A stretch of 64,000 nucleotides of DNA, taken from Paulinella micropora (Eukaryota; Cercozoa; Imbricatea; Euglyphida; Paulinellidae). The notes under the pieces were generated by a model. That model ran no database searches. It was not told where the DNA came from and saw only the letters and a program-made list of their open reading frames with translations. The position numbers and the translations under genes are program-made. Shown here piece by piece: positions 1 through 12,610 of the stretch. The DNA is taken from contig WBZZ01006708.1 of NCBI GenBank assembly GCA_019918135.1, positions 17,501-81,500 on the forward strand, read 5' to 3'. Each line of letters starts with the position of its first letter. Position 1 is the stretch's first letter.

Positions 1-663
1 CGCGCCGTCGCGCAGCGCTGTCGACAGGAGTGGCGTGCGAGGAGAGTGGTCGGCGGGCTGGTCTACCACGGACTGCATGGCCCGTGACGCCTGCACCGCG
101 GTCGAGACGTGGGACACCGCCGGGCCCGCCGGGGCCGCCGGGGCTACCGGCTCGGCGCCCGGAGCCGCCTGGCCGTTCGCTGCCCCGGAGCCGCCCCAGG
201 GGTCAGCCTTGTCCGCCCGCCAGGCCTGGCCGGGAGGCGGGTGCTGGCGAGCGCCCGTGCCCCACGCAGGGGGCTCCTCCGGCTGTCGCTGGTACGCCTG
301 CCAGGCGTCCCTCTCTCGGCGTGAACGCGAACGCCGGGGTGGGGGGCTGCGGCTCCGGCTGCGGCTCCGGCTGGCGCTCCTGCGCTCCCGGCTGCGCCAC
401 GCCCTCTCCCAACTGCGGCTCCGACTCATGTCCCAGTGGTACTGGCGGGCAGAACCGCCGTGGCGGCGCTCCCGCCTTTCGTTGCTGCGGCTGCGCCCAC
501 CGCGCCAGTAGTCCTGGTCGTAGCCGCCCCGGCGGGACGGCGCGTCGCGGCGGCTCGCGCCGAGCGGTGGCAGCGGCGCCGGTTCCTGCTGCGTCGGGGC
601 CGGCCGCCCGAGGCTCTGGAGGCTAGCGTGGCCTCCACTGTCCGCGGCGCCCGCCGTCGACAT
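1..663 (-). CDS. RS/RGG-rich protein, SR-like (3' end outside window)
   Basis: A reading frame on the minus strand starts at the ATG at 663-661 and stays open for 221 codons to the window edge, so the protein is incomplete. Residues about 37-70 are rich in Arg and Gly. Residues about 79-117 form a clear RS domain with runs of alternating Arg-Ser around a short Pro stretch. The remainder is rich in Pro, Ala, Gly and Trp. RS domains are typical of nuclear splicing factors of the SR family, where Ser phosphorylation controls protein-protein contacts; no RRM is seen in the visible part, so it could be an SR-related protein instead. The GC-rich space at 664-1301 would be a shared promoter region with the divergent gene at 1302. 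The RS assignment is a direct reading; the splicing role is inference. Confidence 0.6.
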   Translation of the reverse strand, partial: MSTAGAADSGGHASLQSLGRPAPTQQEPAPLPPLGASRRDAPSRRGGYDQDYWRGGRSRSNERRERRHGGSARQYHWDMSRSRSWERAWRSRERRSASRSRSRSRSPPPRRSRSRRERDAWQAYQRQPEEPPAWGTGARQHPPPGQAWRADKADPWGGSGAANGQAAPGAEPVAPAAPAGPAVSHVSTAVQASRAMQSVVDQPADHSPRTPLLSTALRDGA

Positions 664-1301
664 GAGGAGGGGCTGGTGTCCGGCTGGGTCCGGCTGGGCC
701 TAGCGTAACGGGCCGGGCGAGGAGCGCGGGGGAGAAGGGGGGAGGGGGGAAAGGGTGGGCGGCGGTGGGGAGGAGGGCGGGGGTCCTCCTGCGGTATCGG
801 CACGCGAGAGGGAGGACGCTGCTGCTCTCCTGGCGGCAGGGACGCGGAGAACTTTTGGTGCCCACGCCGCCGGGGGAGGGGGGAGGGGAGCGCGGGGGGG
901 GGGCGCACGCGGGGGGCGCCCCGTGCCCCGCTCCCGTGCCCCTTCCCCTCCCCGCGCGCGCCCCCCTCCCTTCCCCTGGTTCCCCCCCCTTCCCTCGGCG
1001 CGCGCGGAGCCCCGCCCGGGCGGGCCCGGGGGGGGGGAGGCCTCCAGGGGGCGCGGGGGCACTGCCCGCCTCGCGTGCGCCAGGGCGCGGTGGTGCGGGG
1101 GGGGGGGCGCGCCCCGCGGTGCGTGCCGGTGAGGAGGGCGGGCGCCCCCGCGCGCGCCACTGGCACGCGCCGGTGAGGGGGGGGCGCGCGTGTGCGCCGT
1201 GGCACGGAGGGCGCACGCGCGGGCGCACGCGCGGGTGCACGTGTGGGGGCGCACGCAGCTACCAACAGCCGGCGGCCCCCGACACAAACGACCCGCCCGG
1301 C
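664..1301. other. GC-rich divergent intergenic region
   Basis: About 640 bases between two divergent genes. It consists of long G- and C-homopolymer runs and alternating GCGC/GCAC stretches (for example 1200-1250). Open frames cross it on both strands, but they are composition artefacts of very high GC without stops. No TATA box is evident. It probably holds both promoters. Confidence 0.5.
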
Positions 1302-3180
1302 ATGGACCACGACGCTCTGCTCCCCAGGCCCGGCCCCAAGCGCCACAAGGCCCAGCACAACGGCGCTACGCCTGCGGTCCGGCTAGTGCTGGGCGCGGGC
1401 ACCGGGTACCAGGCCACGGTGTTCTTGCTCGCCTGCCGGTCCGGCGCGGTGGACTACGCGCGGTACCGTGACCTCGTAGCCCTGGCCCTGGCCTCCAAGT
1501 GGCTGTTGCGGGCGCTGGCCACGCAGGGTGCTTTCGCCCGCTTCCCCACGCTGGCCCGTCCCTTGCTGCACCAGGTGTTCCACCACACGGGCCTGCACCC
1601 ACGCGGGCCCGCCTGCCTCGCGGCCGCGGCGCGAGAAGTCCGGGCCCCGGCGGGCGGCCTCCGCCTCGCCCCGTCCTCGCGTTGGCTGCTGCGGGAGCCT
1701 TACTATTCCTACGTGGCCTCCGCGCGCTGCCGGGCCGTCTTGCTGCTCCTGTGGCTCGCGGCCCCGTGCCATCCACGAGGCCAGCAATCGTACGAACGCC
1801 AGCTGCGGCGGCCGGCCTGTAACACCGGCTACGATCCCCGCATCACCCGGCTCTTGTCCCCCGAAGCCTTCTCCGACTGGCGGGCGCGCTACCGCGAGGC
1901 CCCGTGCTACCTCAGCCTCTTGCTCGACTTCGCCCGGGCCTGCTCCTCGTGCGCCCGGCTGTTCCCCCGCGGGGGGAAGCAGAAGCCAGACGCCCCTCCG
2001 CTCTGCTGCGGCCAGCCGCTCGGGCCCCCGGGGCTCAGTGTCCTGCAGATCTTCGACGTCGTCACGCTGGAGCCGCTGGCGGTGGTGCGAGCGGGCCAGC
2101 AGCGGGCACGGTCCCGGGCGCTGCGGCCCTGGGCGCGGGACCGAGTCGAGCAGCTGACCCGGGACTGCCTACGGCGCACCGAGGCGGCCTGGGGCCCCTC
2201 CCACCTGGTGTACCTGGAAACCGGGGGCCCCGAGTCCTGGCTGTACTGCCACTGGGCCTGCGAAATCCTCCGCGCATTGCCCCCGGCGTTGCGCTGGGAG
2301 TTGGCACGGCGCCGGCTCCTGTTCTCGCCCTGGCTCCCCCCCCATCCACTCGCTGGTGCGCACGACGCTGGGGCTCGGGGCCCGGGCCACGATCGCCGAG
2401 GCCTTCGCCGCGCTGACGCCCGAGCACCTGCGCCTGCCCGCGTGCCTGTGCCTGGCTTCGGGGACCCTCGCCCGGGCGCTGTCCGCCGGCAGCCGCCTGC
2501 GGCTGGCCGAGGTCAGCGACGAATCTGCGTTCTTGGCCGCGCTGCCGGACCTGCTGCCGCGGGAGCCCTGGCTGTTCGCCTGCCGTTGGCAAGGTGGCCT
2601 GTACCGGCGGGACCCCGAGGGCGCGGGGTTCTGCCCCGTCCGCACCGAGGCCTGGCCCCGGCTGCTGGCCGCCGCAGGCGAGGTCTTGGCTTCCGTGCCC
2701 CCGGGGCCCCGCCGCCGGGTGGTGGACTGGGGGGTGCTGAGCTCAACCTTGGCCCTGGCCTTCGCGCTCTCGGTGCTGCCGGCGGCCTGCCGGCTCTCGG
2801 CCTCGCGCGGGGCGCCGGACCCTGCGTGGCCGTGGGAGGCAGGCTGCTGGCGCAGCGCGTGGTCCGTGGTGCAGCACAGCCTGGGCGCCAGGCTCGTGGC
2901 CGGCCCGGGCGAGGTGCGCCGGCTCGACGTCCCGCCGCCGGCCACCGCCCCGGCGCCGCACGTCCGTGAGGCAGAGGACCAGCGCGCCCTAGGCCTGGAG
3001 GTGACCCCCTACGGCACTGCGAGCTATCTCAGGCAGCTGGAGCAGCGGGCCTGGACTACGCTGTGCGGGCGGCCGTTGCAGGAGCTCCTGCGGGCCCTCG
3101 GCGCCTTTCTGCTCGCGCCGGAGGCTGAGAGCCAGCGCTGGTGGCGGGCCCTGGCTTCGTCCCCGACCGACCAGCTCTGA
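1302..3180 (+). CDS. hypothetical protein, frame broken in a C8 run
   Basis: The frame starts with ATG at 1302, after stop-poor upstream sequence, and runs to about 2335. It then continues in another frame from about 2340 to the TGA at 3178-3180, giving roughly 625 residues. The break falls exactly in a run of eight C at 2335-2342, so an assembly indel is as likely as a real frameshift. I do not recognise the family. Visible traits are a short basic N-terminus, a hydrophobic Leu/Ala helix-rich segment near residues 45-75 resembling an F-box-like start, and a possible zinc site made of a CxxC pair followed about 18 residues later by a CC pair (nt 1950-2010). An ATTAAA about 60 bases after the stop may be the poly(A) signal. 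The gene at 22143-23165 has a similar style but no alignable match was established. Confidence 0.55.
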
Positions 3181-3419
3181 TCAGCCCGGGGGTTCGCGCC
3201 CTGCCGGGACTCTAGTACCGAAGTTTTTTTTAGCTTATGATTAAAAGTTTTTACTGCTGGTTCTGCCGTCCCTAGTACTAAGCTCCCGACAGGGCAACCC
3301 GCAGGCCGGCACCGGCCGGCACCCGCCGGCACCCGCCGGGCCCCGCAGGCACTTGGTCCAAGCATGACTGCCCGGTGCTCAGGGGGGAGGGCAAGGGCCG
3401 GCCAGAGCGAGAGTGCGCG
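3181..3419. other. intergenic, convergent gene ends
   Basis: Lies between two converging genes. It holds an ATTAAA-like signal near 3239 and, at 3305-3345, several short GGCACCCGCC-type repeats. Nothing else is seen. Confidence 0.4.
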
Positions 3420-5690
3420 CTAGTTGTCCGTTGACCAAAGCCTGAGCCGCCCGTCCGCCCACACCGCGTCTACCTCATCGGGCTGCGCCGGGGGGTCGGA
3501 CACGAACGACGAACTGACGTCTATGAGCCGCAGCCCCGGGGATTCGTGGTCTAGCACGTGCCGGAGCTGTTCCAAGGTAAGGAGGGGCGCGGTCACCGGC
3601 CCTGGTGCCCCCTCGTGCCACGTCACCGCCTGGCGTCGCAGCCCTACTAACTAGTACCCGGAGCCGCGGCAGGCTCCGCAACAGCCCCCCAGCCGCTCCT
3701 CTGACAGCCCTTCGGTCAGCCCGTCACGGTGAGCTTCCGCAGGCCGGCGGGGAGGTCCGAGGGCAGAGTGCGCGACCTCACGACCAGCTGCCCGAGCCGG
3801 GCGCACCCGGACAACCCCTCCAGCGCCTCGCCCGCCACGCGGCCGTTGGCAGCCAGCGTGAGGTGTAGTTCCTCGAGGCCGGGCAGCCGGGGCCAGAGCG
3901 CCATGACGCCGGTCGCCGTGAAGCTCGGCCGGTAGAACTTCTGGCCCAGCCTCAGCAGTCGCAGGCCAGGCAGCGGGCCCAGGCGGCTCAGCCCCTCGTC
4001 CGTGAGGCCGGTGCATCCTTCGAGGTCTAGCTCTGCTAACGAGCGCAGGTGGGCTAGTCCTGTACCCGTGAGCAGCGGACAGCCGCGCAAGCCGAGCACC
4101 CGCAGGTTGCGGAGGCGTCCCAGCGAGGAGAGCCCCGCGTCGGTGAGGTAAGCGCAGCCGCGGAGGTGCAGCTCCTGCAGGCCGGCCAGGTGTGAGAGCA
4201 CCTCTAGGTCCGCCGCGAGGCCGCTACAGTTTGACAGATCGAGGTGCCGCAGGCTGCCTAGGGGCGGCAGGGCCGCCAGCCCCTGGTCCGTCAGGCCGCA
4301 ACCCGAGAGTACCAGCTTCCGCAGCCTCGCCAGGGGCCGCAGGTAGGCTAGCCCCCGGCCTTGCAGCTGTTCAGCCCCGGACACCCTGAGCTCCTCGAGG
4401 TTCGTGAGGCTGGCTAGGGCGGCCAGGCCCGTGTCGGTGATAGCAGTGGTCAGCATGGAGCTCAGCTCTAGCGTGCGCAACTCGGTCAGTGCGGACAGGC
4501 TCTCTAGCTTCTGGTCGGTAACGCACAGGTCCGCCCTTAGTCTCCGCCGAAGCTTGACCAGGCCCCGGACAAACAGCAGGCAGGCTCCCGAGAGGCCGTC
4601 GGAACCCCGCGGGAGGTGCAGCTCTTCCAGTTCCGACAGCTCTGACAGGAAGCCAAGCCAGGATGTTCTCGCTGATGTCGCCCCCCGAGGTCGAGTTTCC
4701 TGAGCTGCCGGAACCTGTTCTCTAGGTTAGACATAGCCGGTATCGCGTCGATGTCTCTACTGTCGCAGAGGTTTAGTTCTTGGAGTTTGGGTAGCAGCGC
4801 TATGCGCCCTATCCAGGCGGCGTTCACCTGCCGCCCTGCCAAGCGCGACAAGTTCAGCACGCGCAATTGCTGGCCCCAGTGGCCGGGCCTGTCCGCGCCC
4901 CCGAGCCAGGGCGCGTCATCGTCGTCCTCCGGTGCCAGATCATCGCAGGAGGCCAGGTCCAGCTCCGTCAGGCCTGGCACGCTGGGCAACGAAGTCTGCA
5001 GCCCGTGGCCAGTAATGCTGGAGTGCTGGAAGCCCAGCCGCTGCCAGCGACGCGGGATTTCCACCAGCTGCGCCAAGCCCTCATCGGTAAAGCCCGCGAA
5101 ATCCAGGCTGTCCAAGTGTGGGAACGAGGTCACACAAGCTAGCCAGACGTCGTCGTCGTCCGCCACGTCCGCCGCCAGGCGCGGGAGGTCCAGTCGTTGG
5201 AGCTGCGGGCAGACCTTCGGCAGTGCCTGGAGCGTGGCTGCCGTGACTGCACAGTCGTCGGGATTGTCCGCATCCACCAAGGAAAGGTGCCGGACGACCA
5301 GGCCCTGCAGGTCTGCCAGGGGGGGTGGGTCCGCGTGCGCGTCCGCGAGCAGCCAGACGTGTTCGCAGGTTACGTGCGCCCGCCGCCAGGTTTCGCCCAG
5401 GAGCACAAAGAGGCGTCGGTGGGCGGCGAGGCGGAAGTCGAGCTCGGGCAGCGTGCAGTTGCGCCAGAAGCCCGGGGCCTGCACCACTTGGTGGTACCAG
5501 GCCTCGGACGTGCAGGCGAGGCCGAGCGCTTCCACCATGCCGTGCAGAAAAGGTGCGAGCCGCGGCCCCAGGACGCCGGGCTCGCCGGGCCCGCCGGGCG
5601 GCGCCTGGTCGCGGCGCCTGCAGGACACAACCAGTGCGCGGTGGGCAGGAGAGAGGGGGTGGGTGTTGGGGCGGGGAGGGGGGCAGCGCA
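3420..5690 (-). CDS. F-box/leucine-rich-repeat protein (AMN1-like LRRs), multiple frame breaks
   Basis: The minus-strand coding sequence falls into pieces: 5690-~4690, a short shifted stretch ~4690-4640, 4640-3716, and 3710-3420. The first piece has an F-box-like element (Trp-containing segment near nt 5540-5460), followed by many leucine-rich repeats of the cysteine-containing AMN1/FBXL type with repeated LTDxGL motifs (clearest at 4440-3990). Such proteins are usually substrate receptors of SCF ubiquitin ligases in the cytosol or nucleus. A polypyrimidine tract ending in CAG near 5615 looks like a splice acceptor, so a first exon may lie further upstream. Breaks occur at a G6 run near 4682, near 4660, and at two or three points between 3640 and 3720, where LRR-like sequence continues across frames. 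Either the gene is a pseudogene or the assembly carries indels. Ubiquitin-ligase function is inferred from the family. Confidence 0.65.
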
Positions 5691-5691
5691 C

Positions 5692-6024
5692 AAGGGGACC
5701 TGGAGGGCTGAGTCATCGCGGTGCAGGGAGGGGGCGGAGAGTCCGGGGAGCCAGCTGGGGGGCGGCGCTGCGCCTGCCAACTACGGCACAGGCACGACCC
5801 GCTTTAGGCAGGAGACGCTGCGCAGGGAAGTGACGGGGCGAAGGGGGGGGAGAGGGCGAGGGGGAAGGGAAGAGGGCAGTAGCCCCCTCCTTCCCTCCCT
5901 TGGCGGCCGCCCGACGGCCCCCGGGGGGGGGGCCGTTCCGCCGGGCGCCCGCCCCAGGGGAGCCAGGCCCACCCCCGGCCTACCCCCCCCCCCCCAAAAG
6001 CAAGCTTAGCGGCCCGGTCGCGTC
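5692..6024. other. divergent intergenic region
   Basis: Separates the LRR gene (minus) from the EGF-containing gene (plus). It is purine-rich (G/A runs at 5840-5880) then C-rich (5880-5998, including a C12-type run). No TATA box is seen. Confidence 0.4.
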
Positions 6025-9000
6025 ATGACGACGGCGGCCGCCAGCACGCGTGAACGGCCGCGCGGGCGGTGGTGGTGGTGGTGCCTGTGGTGGGGGCGGG
6101 CGCTGGGGGTCGTGGTGGCGGAGGGGCCGCCGCCCGAGTCGCTCGGGTACCAGGTCCAGTCGGTCGTCGCGTCCGCGGCCCCGTCGCCTGACGCAGCGCT
6201 TGAGGAGGTCCGGGTCCTGGTGCGGTCGCAGGGCTGCCGGGCGGTGGTGTGCCACGTGTACGTGACGTACGAATCCGTGGCCCACAACGCGACGCTGGGC
6301 TTTGAGCTGGCCGTGCCCCACCCGTACGTGAAGTACGGCACGGCCGAGCTGCTGGGCTTCACGCCCTCGTGGACCAAGCAGGTGTCGGCCGTGGTGTCGC
6401 TGACCGACTACTTTGGGTCCGGCCTGCTGGCGCGCAGCGTGGCGGACTTTCTGGGCGGTGCGCGGCAGCCCCTGGGCGAGCAGCAGCCGGTCGTCCTGTT
6501 CCGGAACGCGAGCGGCGTGGCGGACACCGTGGCGCGGGCCGACGACCTGTTCCGGAACGAGAGCGAGCACTGGAACGCCGTCGTGTCGAACGCGACGGGC
6601 GGCGCCGCCGCCGGCGGCTCGACTGGCGGCATGGGCGGGGCGGGGCGGCGGAGCCACCGCCTGCGCCTGGCGCAGGCCCTGCTGGGCCAAGACGCGCTCG
6701 GGCAGGTCAAGGCAGTGTGCCAGGGGTTTGCCCACGACTGGAAGTCCCTGAAGGAGAGCTCGTTGCGCGCCCTCGCGCGGCTGAACGGCACGGAGCTGGG
6801 CGCAACGGACCTGGCCGCGCTGGACGCCGAGTACGTGCAGGTGCAGAGCAACTGCCTGGCCCAGACCGTCACGGCCGTGAGCAGCAACTGCCTGGACCTG
6901 GCAGAGTGCGCGAGGCAGGAGCTACAGAACGTCAAGTACAACCTGGACCTGAAGCTGGCGAGCGCGTACACGACGGAGCTGTTGTTCCTGCGCAACGCGA
7001 GCGCCGGCAACGCCTCGGCGCGCCTGCCGGTGCAGGCCCAGGGCCAGGGCCCCTTTTTGTCCCCCCCCGGGGAGGGGGGCTGGTACACGTGCCCGGCGGC
7101 CGGCGACGACGTGTGGTGGGGGCTGGGCGCCGTGCAGCGCGGGCTGCGCACGCTCTTCTGCGACGGCGAGCAGGAGCGCGCGCGGGCGGGCGGCCGCGGC
7201 TCCTGGTGCTGGCTGGCGGGGGGCTACTGCGGCCGGGCGCCGGTGGCCGAGACCGCGTGGCGCCTGGCCGGCGTGCCGGACGCCGCCGGGCTGGCCGCGG
7301 CGCTGGACCACGCGTGCGCCGCGGGCGGGGCCGGCGCGGCGGCGGGGGCGGGGGGCGCGGACGTGCTGGGCCTGTGGGTAGAGCGGCGGTCGGGCCGGCT
7401 GGCGCGGCACCTGACGTGGCCGTTCCTGGAGCGCGTCCGCGCGGGGCTGCCGCCCAACAGCAGCTTCGGCGAGGTCACGACGGCCCTGCTCGGGCGCGAC
7501 GTGTGCCTGGTGACGCCCGGGGGCTACCGCGTGTGGGCCGGCGCCGGCGGCGGGTCGGCGCTCGGGGCCCTGCGCCTGGCGAACCGGGACCCGAACGCGA
7601 CGGCGGGCCTGGCCGGCTGGTTGGCCGGCACCGACTGGCCCGCCGCGGACGAGCTGGCCGAGACGCGCCACCCCGCGCTGCAGCTGTGGGAGGAGGTGCT
7701 GGCCGTGACCCCGCGGCTCGTGCGGCATGGCGCCAAGCTGCGCCAGATCGCGCAGGGGCGGCTGCCGACGCCGACGGCGACCGAGACGCGGCGCGGCCGC
7801 CAGGAGCGCCGCTTCGGCGTGCGGGGCCAGCGGGACTCGGTCACGCTCAACGGCGCCGGCGTGGCGCCGGACGCCAACGCCACGGTGCGGCTGCAGATGC
7901 TGGAGGACGTGGCCACGGCCGTGATGGTGTCCCCGGACCTGTCAGAGGTGTGGCTGCTGGGCGACCGGCGCGAGCGCGCGAGCGCGGCGGTGGCGGGCGA
8001 CGAGGTGCTGGGCGTCGCCTGGCACGACCCGCACGGCCTGCTGCTGGGCGCGCAGCAGTACTTCCTCTGCTACCCGCGCTGCCTGGACACGCCGTGCCCG
8101 TTCCGCGCCACGCGGGTCGACCCCGCGACCGGGCTCGTGACAGAGTACCGCGACTCGGCCACGCCCGCACAGACGCTCACCAGCTCCGTGACGTCCACCA
8201 GCTCCGTGACGTCCACCAGCTCCGTGACACCCACCAGCTCCGTGACGCCCACCAGCTCCGTGACGCCCACCAGCTCCGTGACACCCTCCGTGACGCCGAC
8301 CGTGTCAATGACGCCCGCACCTTCGCAATCGCCCGGCGCCTCGACCACCTCGACCGCGTCACCTTCGCTGACGGCCTCGGCGACGCGCACCAGCTCCCCA
8401 ACCTTGTCGGTGACGCCGACGGTTTCTGTGACGCCGGCGGTTTCTGTGACGCCCACCACCTCGGTGACGCCGACCGTTTCCGTGACACCCTCCAGCACAT
8501 CCACTCTGTCCGTGACGCCCACGACCTCGGTGACGCCCGCAGCTTCGCAATTGCCCGGCGCCTCGACCACCTCAACCGCGTCACCTTCGCTGACGGCCTC
8601 GGCGACGCGCACCAGCTCCCCAACCTTGTCGGTGACACCGACGGTTTCTGTGACGCCGACGGTTTCTGTGACGCCCACCACCTCGGTGACGCCGACCATC
8701 TCCGTGACGCCGTCCGCGACGCCGACCGTGTCTGTGACGCCCACCACCTCGGTGACGCCGACCCTTTCCGTGACACCCTCCCGTACGCCCACTCTTTCCG
8801 TGACACCGACCGCTTCAGTCACGCCCACCACCTCGGGGACGCCGACCCTTTCCGTGACACCCTCTCGTACGCCTACAATTTCCGTGACGCCGTCCGCGAC
8901 GCCGTCCGCGACACCGACCGCGACACCGACCGTTTCAGTCACGCCCACCACCTCGGCGACGCCGACCCTTTCCGTGACACCCTCCCGTACGCCCACTCTT

Positions 9001-12000
9001 TCCGTGACGCCGTCCGCGACACCGACCGTGACACCGACAGTTTCAGTCACGCCGTCCGTGACGCCCACGCAATCTGTGACGCCGACCCTTTCAGTGACGT
9101 CGTCAGTGTCACAGTCAATGACGCGGTCCGTAACGCCCACGATATCTGTGACGCCGTCCACGACGCCTACGATATCTGTGACGCCGTCAGTGACGCCGTC
9201 AGTGACGCCGTCCGCGACGCCCACGATATCTGTGACGCCTTCCAAGACGCCCACGATATCTGTGACGCCTTCCAAGACGCCTACGATATCCGTGACACCG
9301 ACACGCTCGCCCGACATCGACGAGTGCGCGCTCGGGCTGTGCCCGTGGGGTGACTGCACCAACACCTACGGGAGCTACACCTGCACTTGCTGGCCGCAAT
9401 CCTTCCCGCCGTACACCGGCAGCGGCTGTGCGCGCGACTACGTCTTGCCCGAGTTCAGCGTTGGCGACTACTGGCTCACCAGCGTTCTCTTTGGTGCCGC
9501 AGCTCTTAGCTGGGTACCGACGCCACCTACGGCAAATATGTAGAGCTTGCAGCACCTAGTTCCACCAATCCTCCCGATTATGCCAGGGTGGTACACACGT
9601 TTCCGCAGAACTTGGTGCTCAAGAAAGGGCTGACGTATGCTCTCGAGGTGAGCGGAATGAGGACTGGTACGAGCGCGGGCACGCTAGCGGTGTCTGTCGG
9701 CCTCGGCGCCGGCACCCCGCAGGTGATTTCGCAGGCCGCCCTATCCAGCTTCACTACCCTTAACGTGCTGACCAAGCAAGTGTTGCCTAGGTACACGCCC
9801 CCGACCGCCGACATCACCTTCAACAAGCTCTACGTGGAGCTGCAGGCGTCCGCCATGTCCTCTACGGTGAGGCTGTTCCGCTTCCGGCTCAACAACACAG
9901 GCGCGTGCCAGAGCGTGACCGCGTGTACGGGCGGCCAGGCCTGCGTGCTGCCCGACAACCAGGACGCCTACAGCTGCGCCACGCCCTTCCACTTGTTTCG
10001 GCCGTCGGACAATTTCTGTGCCGAGCCGTTGACAGAGGCAGTCTTCGACGCGGGCTTTGGCGTCCAGCTGCAACTGAGCCCCGAGGCCTGTGGCCGGGAA
10101 CCGCCTTTTGTGTTCAGCGGCGGCCAGCTGGTGTACGTCCCGAACGCCAGCTGGGCGCTCACCAACGAGTGGTCCAACGCGTGGACCAACACGTGGGCCG
10201 CGGGCACGTCGACAACGCGTTTTGTGGCGCAGCTGCGCCTCATCTCCGAGGTTGCCGCCGTCTCGCAGCAGTGGACCTGGGACGCGAGCACCGGGCGCCT
10301 GCAGTCCCAGAACGCGCACGCCTCGTACTCCGGCGGCGGCTTCCTGAACACCGACGACAACAGGCTCAGCGTCTACGGCGTGGCGTCGGCCGCCAACGCG
10401 AGCGCCGTGGGCCTGGGCACGGGCTCGTGTTTAACTTCACGCTGCTGCAGATCAACGACGCCGGCACGACCTGCCTCAACGTCAAGGACAGCGTCGACAT
10501 CAGTGGTTACCCGTACCGGCCGCTCGGCCTGGTAGGGGGCAGCTGCACGCCGTCCATTAATAACATGCTCAGCTACTCAGGCTATGGCAACAGCACGTTG
10601 CGATTCGCGTACGTAGGCGACGGCGGCTGGTGCCTGTACAACGGCTACGACCCTAGCTGCGGCGTGTGCGGCGGGGCCAACGTGGCCTCGACGCTAGTCA
10701 GGTGCAACTCCGTCAGCCTCAAGCCGACCAACTCGCAGTGGCGCGTATCGTCGACCACCGTCTGGGTCGTGGAGGCCAACGGGCCGACGGGCTCCTTGCG
10801 CGCTAGCTACGTAAACGCCAACGGCCATTACGTCCACTGGACCAACAGCGCCAACAGCAACGTCAGCGTCTTCCCAGACGACGTACAACCCCGGCGCGCC
10901 GGGTTCGACCTGTACCGGCTCTCGGATGGCTACTGCGCCGAGCCGATGCCAAGCTTTTTTAGTTCGGCGACGGTAAGCAGTCTGCGCTTCACGCCCGAGG
11001 CCTGCTCCCGGCCCCCGCTCTTTGTCGTCTTCAACCGCCAGTACCTGTTGTACAAGCCGGACCCTAGGTGGGCCCTGACCAACAATTGGTCTAACACATG
11101 GAACAACACGTGGGCCGCAACGGCAAACTCTACGCGCTACACTGTGCTGCTGCGCCGTCTTTCCGAGCTGACAGATCTTAAGCAGGCGCAGTGGAGCTTA
11201 ACGGCCAGTGGCAGCAATTGGACCGTCAAGAGCAACTTTCCCAGCGCCTTGTTTCCCGGCGGGGGCTACCTCAACGCCCAGGACAACCTGCTTAGTGTCT
11301 ACGGCGGCAACGACGCGACTGCCGTGGGTGGGCTGGGCCTGGGCCTACAGCCGGCTTTTGCCACTGCTTTTGTGCAGCTCGGCGATGGTGGATCTTGCGT
11401 GCACGCCGCGAACGGCACGGACCCCCCCACGCTCTCCCTGTCTACTACCTGCACGCAGAACGCTAATAACTTGTTGGCCCTCTCCGGCGGCAGGCTTCGT
11501 CTGTCGTTCCGAGGGCCCGGCGACTACTGCCTGGCCAACAACTACGCGCCCTGCAGCGGCGACTGCGGCCAACAACAGCTGGCGTCGTACTTGGTCTCCT
11601 GCGACAGCGTCAGCCTGCGGCCGGACGCCCTGCGCTGGCAGGTCGAGAGCCCCAGCCAGCTCCTGCACGTGTGGTCCGGCCGGCGCGCTTACCTGAACAC
11701 GACGGCCAACGGCCTGCTCGTGTCGTGGTCGAGCGCCGCTAGCCTCACGGTAACGTACCCGGCCGCACAGTTCTCGCCCTTTCATTTGTACAGGCTGTCG
11801 GACAACTTCTGTGCGGGCCCGCCCTCGGGCGCGAGCTTCGTGAATGGCGGCGCGGTGGCGCTAGTGTTCAGCCCCGAGGCGTGCTGGCAGCCCGCGCCCT
11901 TCGTCTGGGACGGCGGGCGCATCCTGTACGTGCCCCGCCGGGACTGGACACTGGACTCCTGCTGCGGCGGACCCGCTTGGAACGGGCGCTACGGGGTCAT

Positions 12001-12574
12001 GCTGCGCCAGGTCACGACGCTGACGAACGCGGTGCAGATGTGGATCTACAACGCGGCCGCGCAGACCATCCGATTCGGCTACGACCCCACGTTTTACATG
12101 AACACCGAAGACAACCAGCTGAACGTGTACACCAGCGTGGCTACCATCGGCGTCGGCTCCGGGCCCTTGATGTTCAGCCGCTGGGACCCTCTGAACGCGA
12201 TTGCCTTCCAGCTGACCAGCAACAACCTGTGCATGACAGCCAATACAGGCGGCGAAGTGTCTGCGTCCGCCTGTTCTTCGCTCGGAGCCAACGTGCTGTG
12301 GAAGGCAAGCTCTGGGCGAAGTCTCCTTCGGTTCCCGTTGCTAGGCGACGGGGGCTACTGCCTGCACAATGCGCACCCCGGCGGTAACGTGGATCAACCG
12401 TCGACCATAGTCAGGTGCAGCGTCAACGGCCTTCTCCCGAGTTACATGAGCTGGCAATTTAATGGTTACAGTGTTCTTAAGCACAGCGCTACGTTGAGAG
12501 CCTCTTTTTACGATAGTACTAGTCAGCATGTCGTGACGTGGTGGGGCCCCACAGTAACTACTATTTTTGTGTAA
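6025..12574 (+). CDS. large secreted/cell-surface protein: S/T/P mucin-like repeats, Ca-binding EGF domain, three ~290-aa repeats
   Basis: The ATG at 6025 is followed by a basic residue cluster and a Trp-rich hydrophobic stretch (about residues 13-37) that looks like a signal peptide. A ~670-residue ectodomain with many N-glycosylation sites (NAS, NES, NAT) follows. Nt 8160-9306 encode about 380 residues of SVTPT-type pentapeptide repeats, a mucin-like stalk. Nt 9313-9432 encode a calcium-binding EGF domain starting DIDEC with six cysteines. Three tandem repeats follow (about 9985-10900, 10904-11780, 11785-12570). Each starts with LYRLSDNFC-like residues, has an SPEAC motif, and contains paired cysteines. 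The frame shifts near 9510 and near 10430; translation in the correct frame resumes each time, so these look like single-base indels. No transmembrane segment is evident at the C-terminus. The repeat family is unrecognised; adhesion or cell-wall function is inference. Confidence 0.7.
8161..9306 (+). repeat. 15-bp minisatellite coding for SVTPT repeats
   Basis: A degenerate 15-base unit (about TCCGTGACGCCCACC) repeats some 75 times, always in frame, giving the Ser/Thr/Pro stalk. Larger blocks are also duplicated: the segment around 8321-8450 recurs around 8541-8680. The same array is stop-free on the opposite strand, which produces a long spurious antisense frame. Confidence 0.85.
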
Positions 12575-12576
12575 CC

Positions 12577-12610
12577 CGAGCACACACACACACACACAAA
12601 ACCAAAAAAA
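12577..12610. repeat. (CA)n then A-rich simple repeat
   Basis: A CA dinucleotide run followed by an A-rich stretch directly after the stop of the large secreted protein. Confidence 0.8.

Noticed and set aside
765..1301. Upstream extension of the 1302 gene and other long frames in 426-1358
   Set aside because: Very GC-rich sequence lacks stops by chance; the residues are low-complexity Arg/Gly/Pro/Ala and no protein-like pattern appears before the ATG at 1302.
8070..9365. 431-codon antisense frame over the SVTPT repeat region
   Set aside because: It is the stop-free reverse reading of the 15-bp minisatellite; the sense strand has the signal peptide, repeats and EGF domain in one gene.
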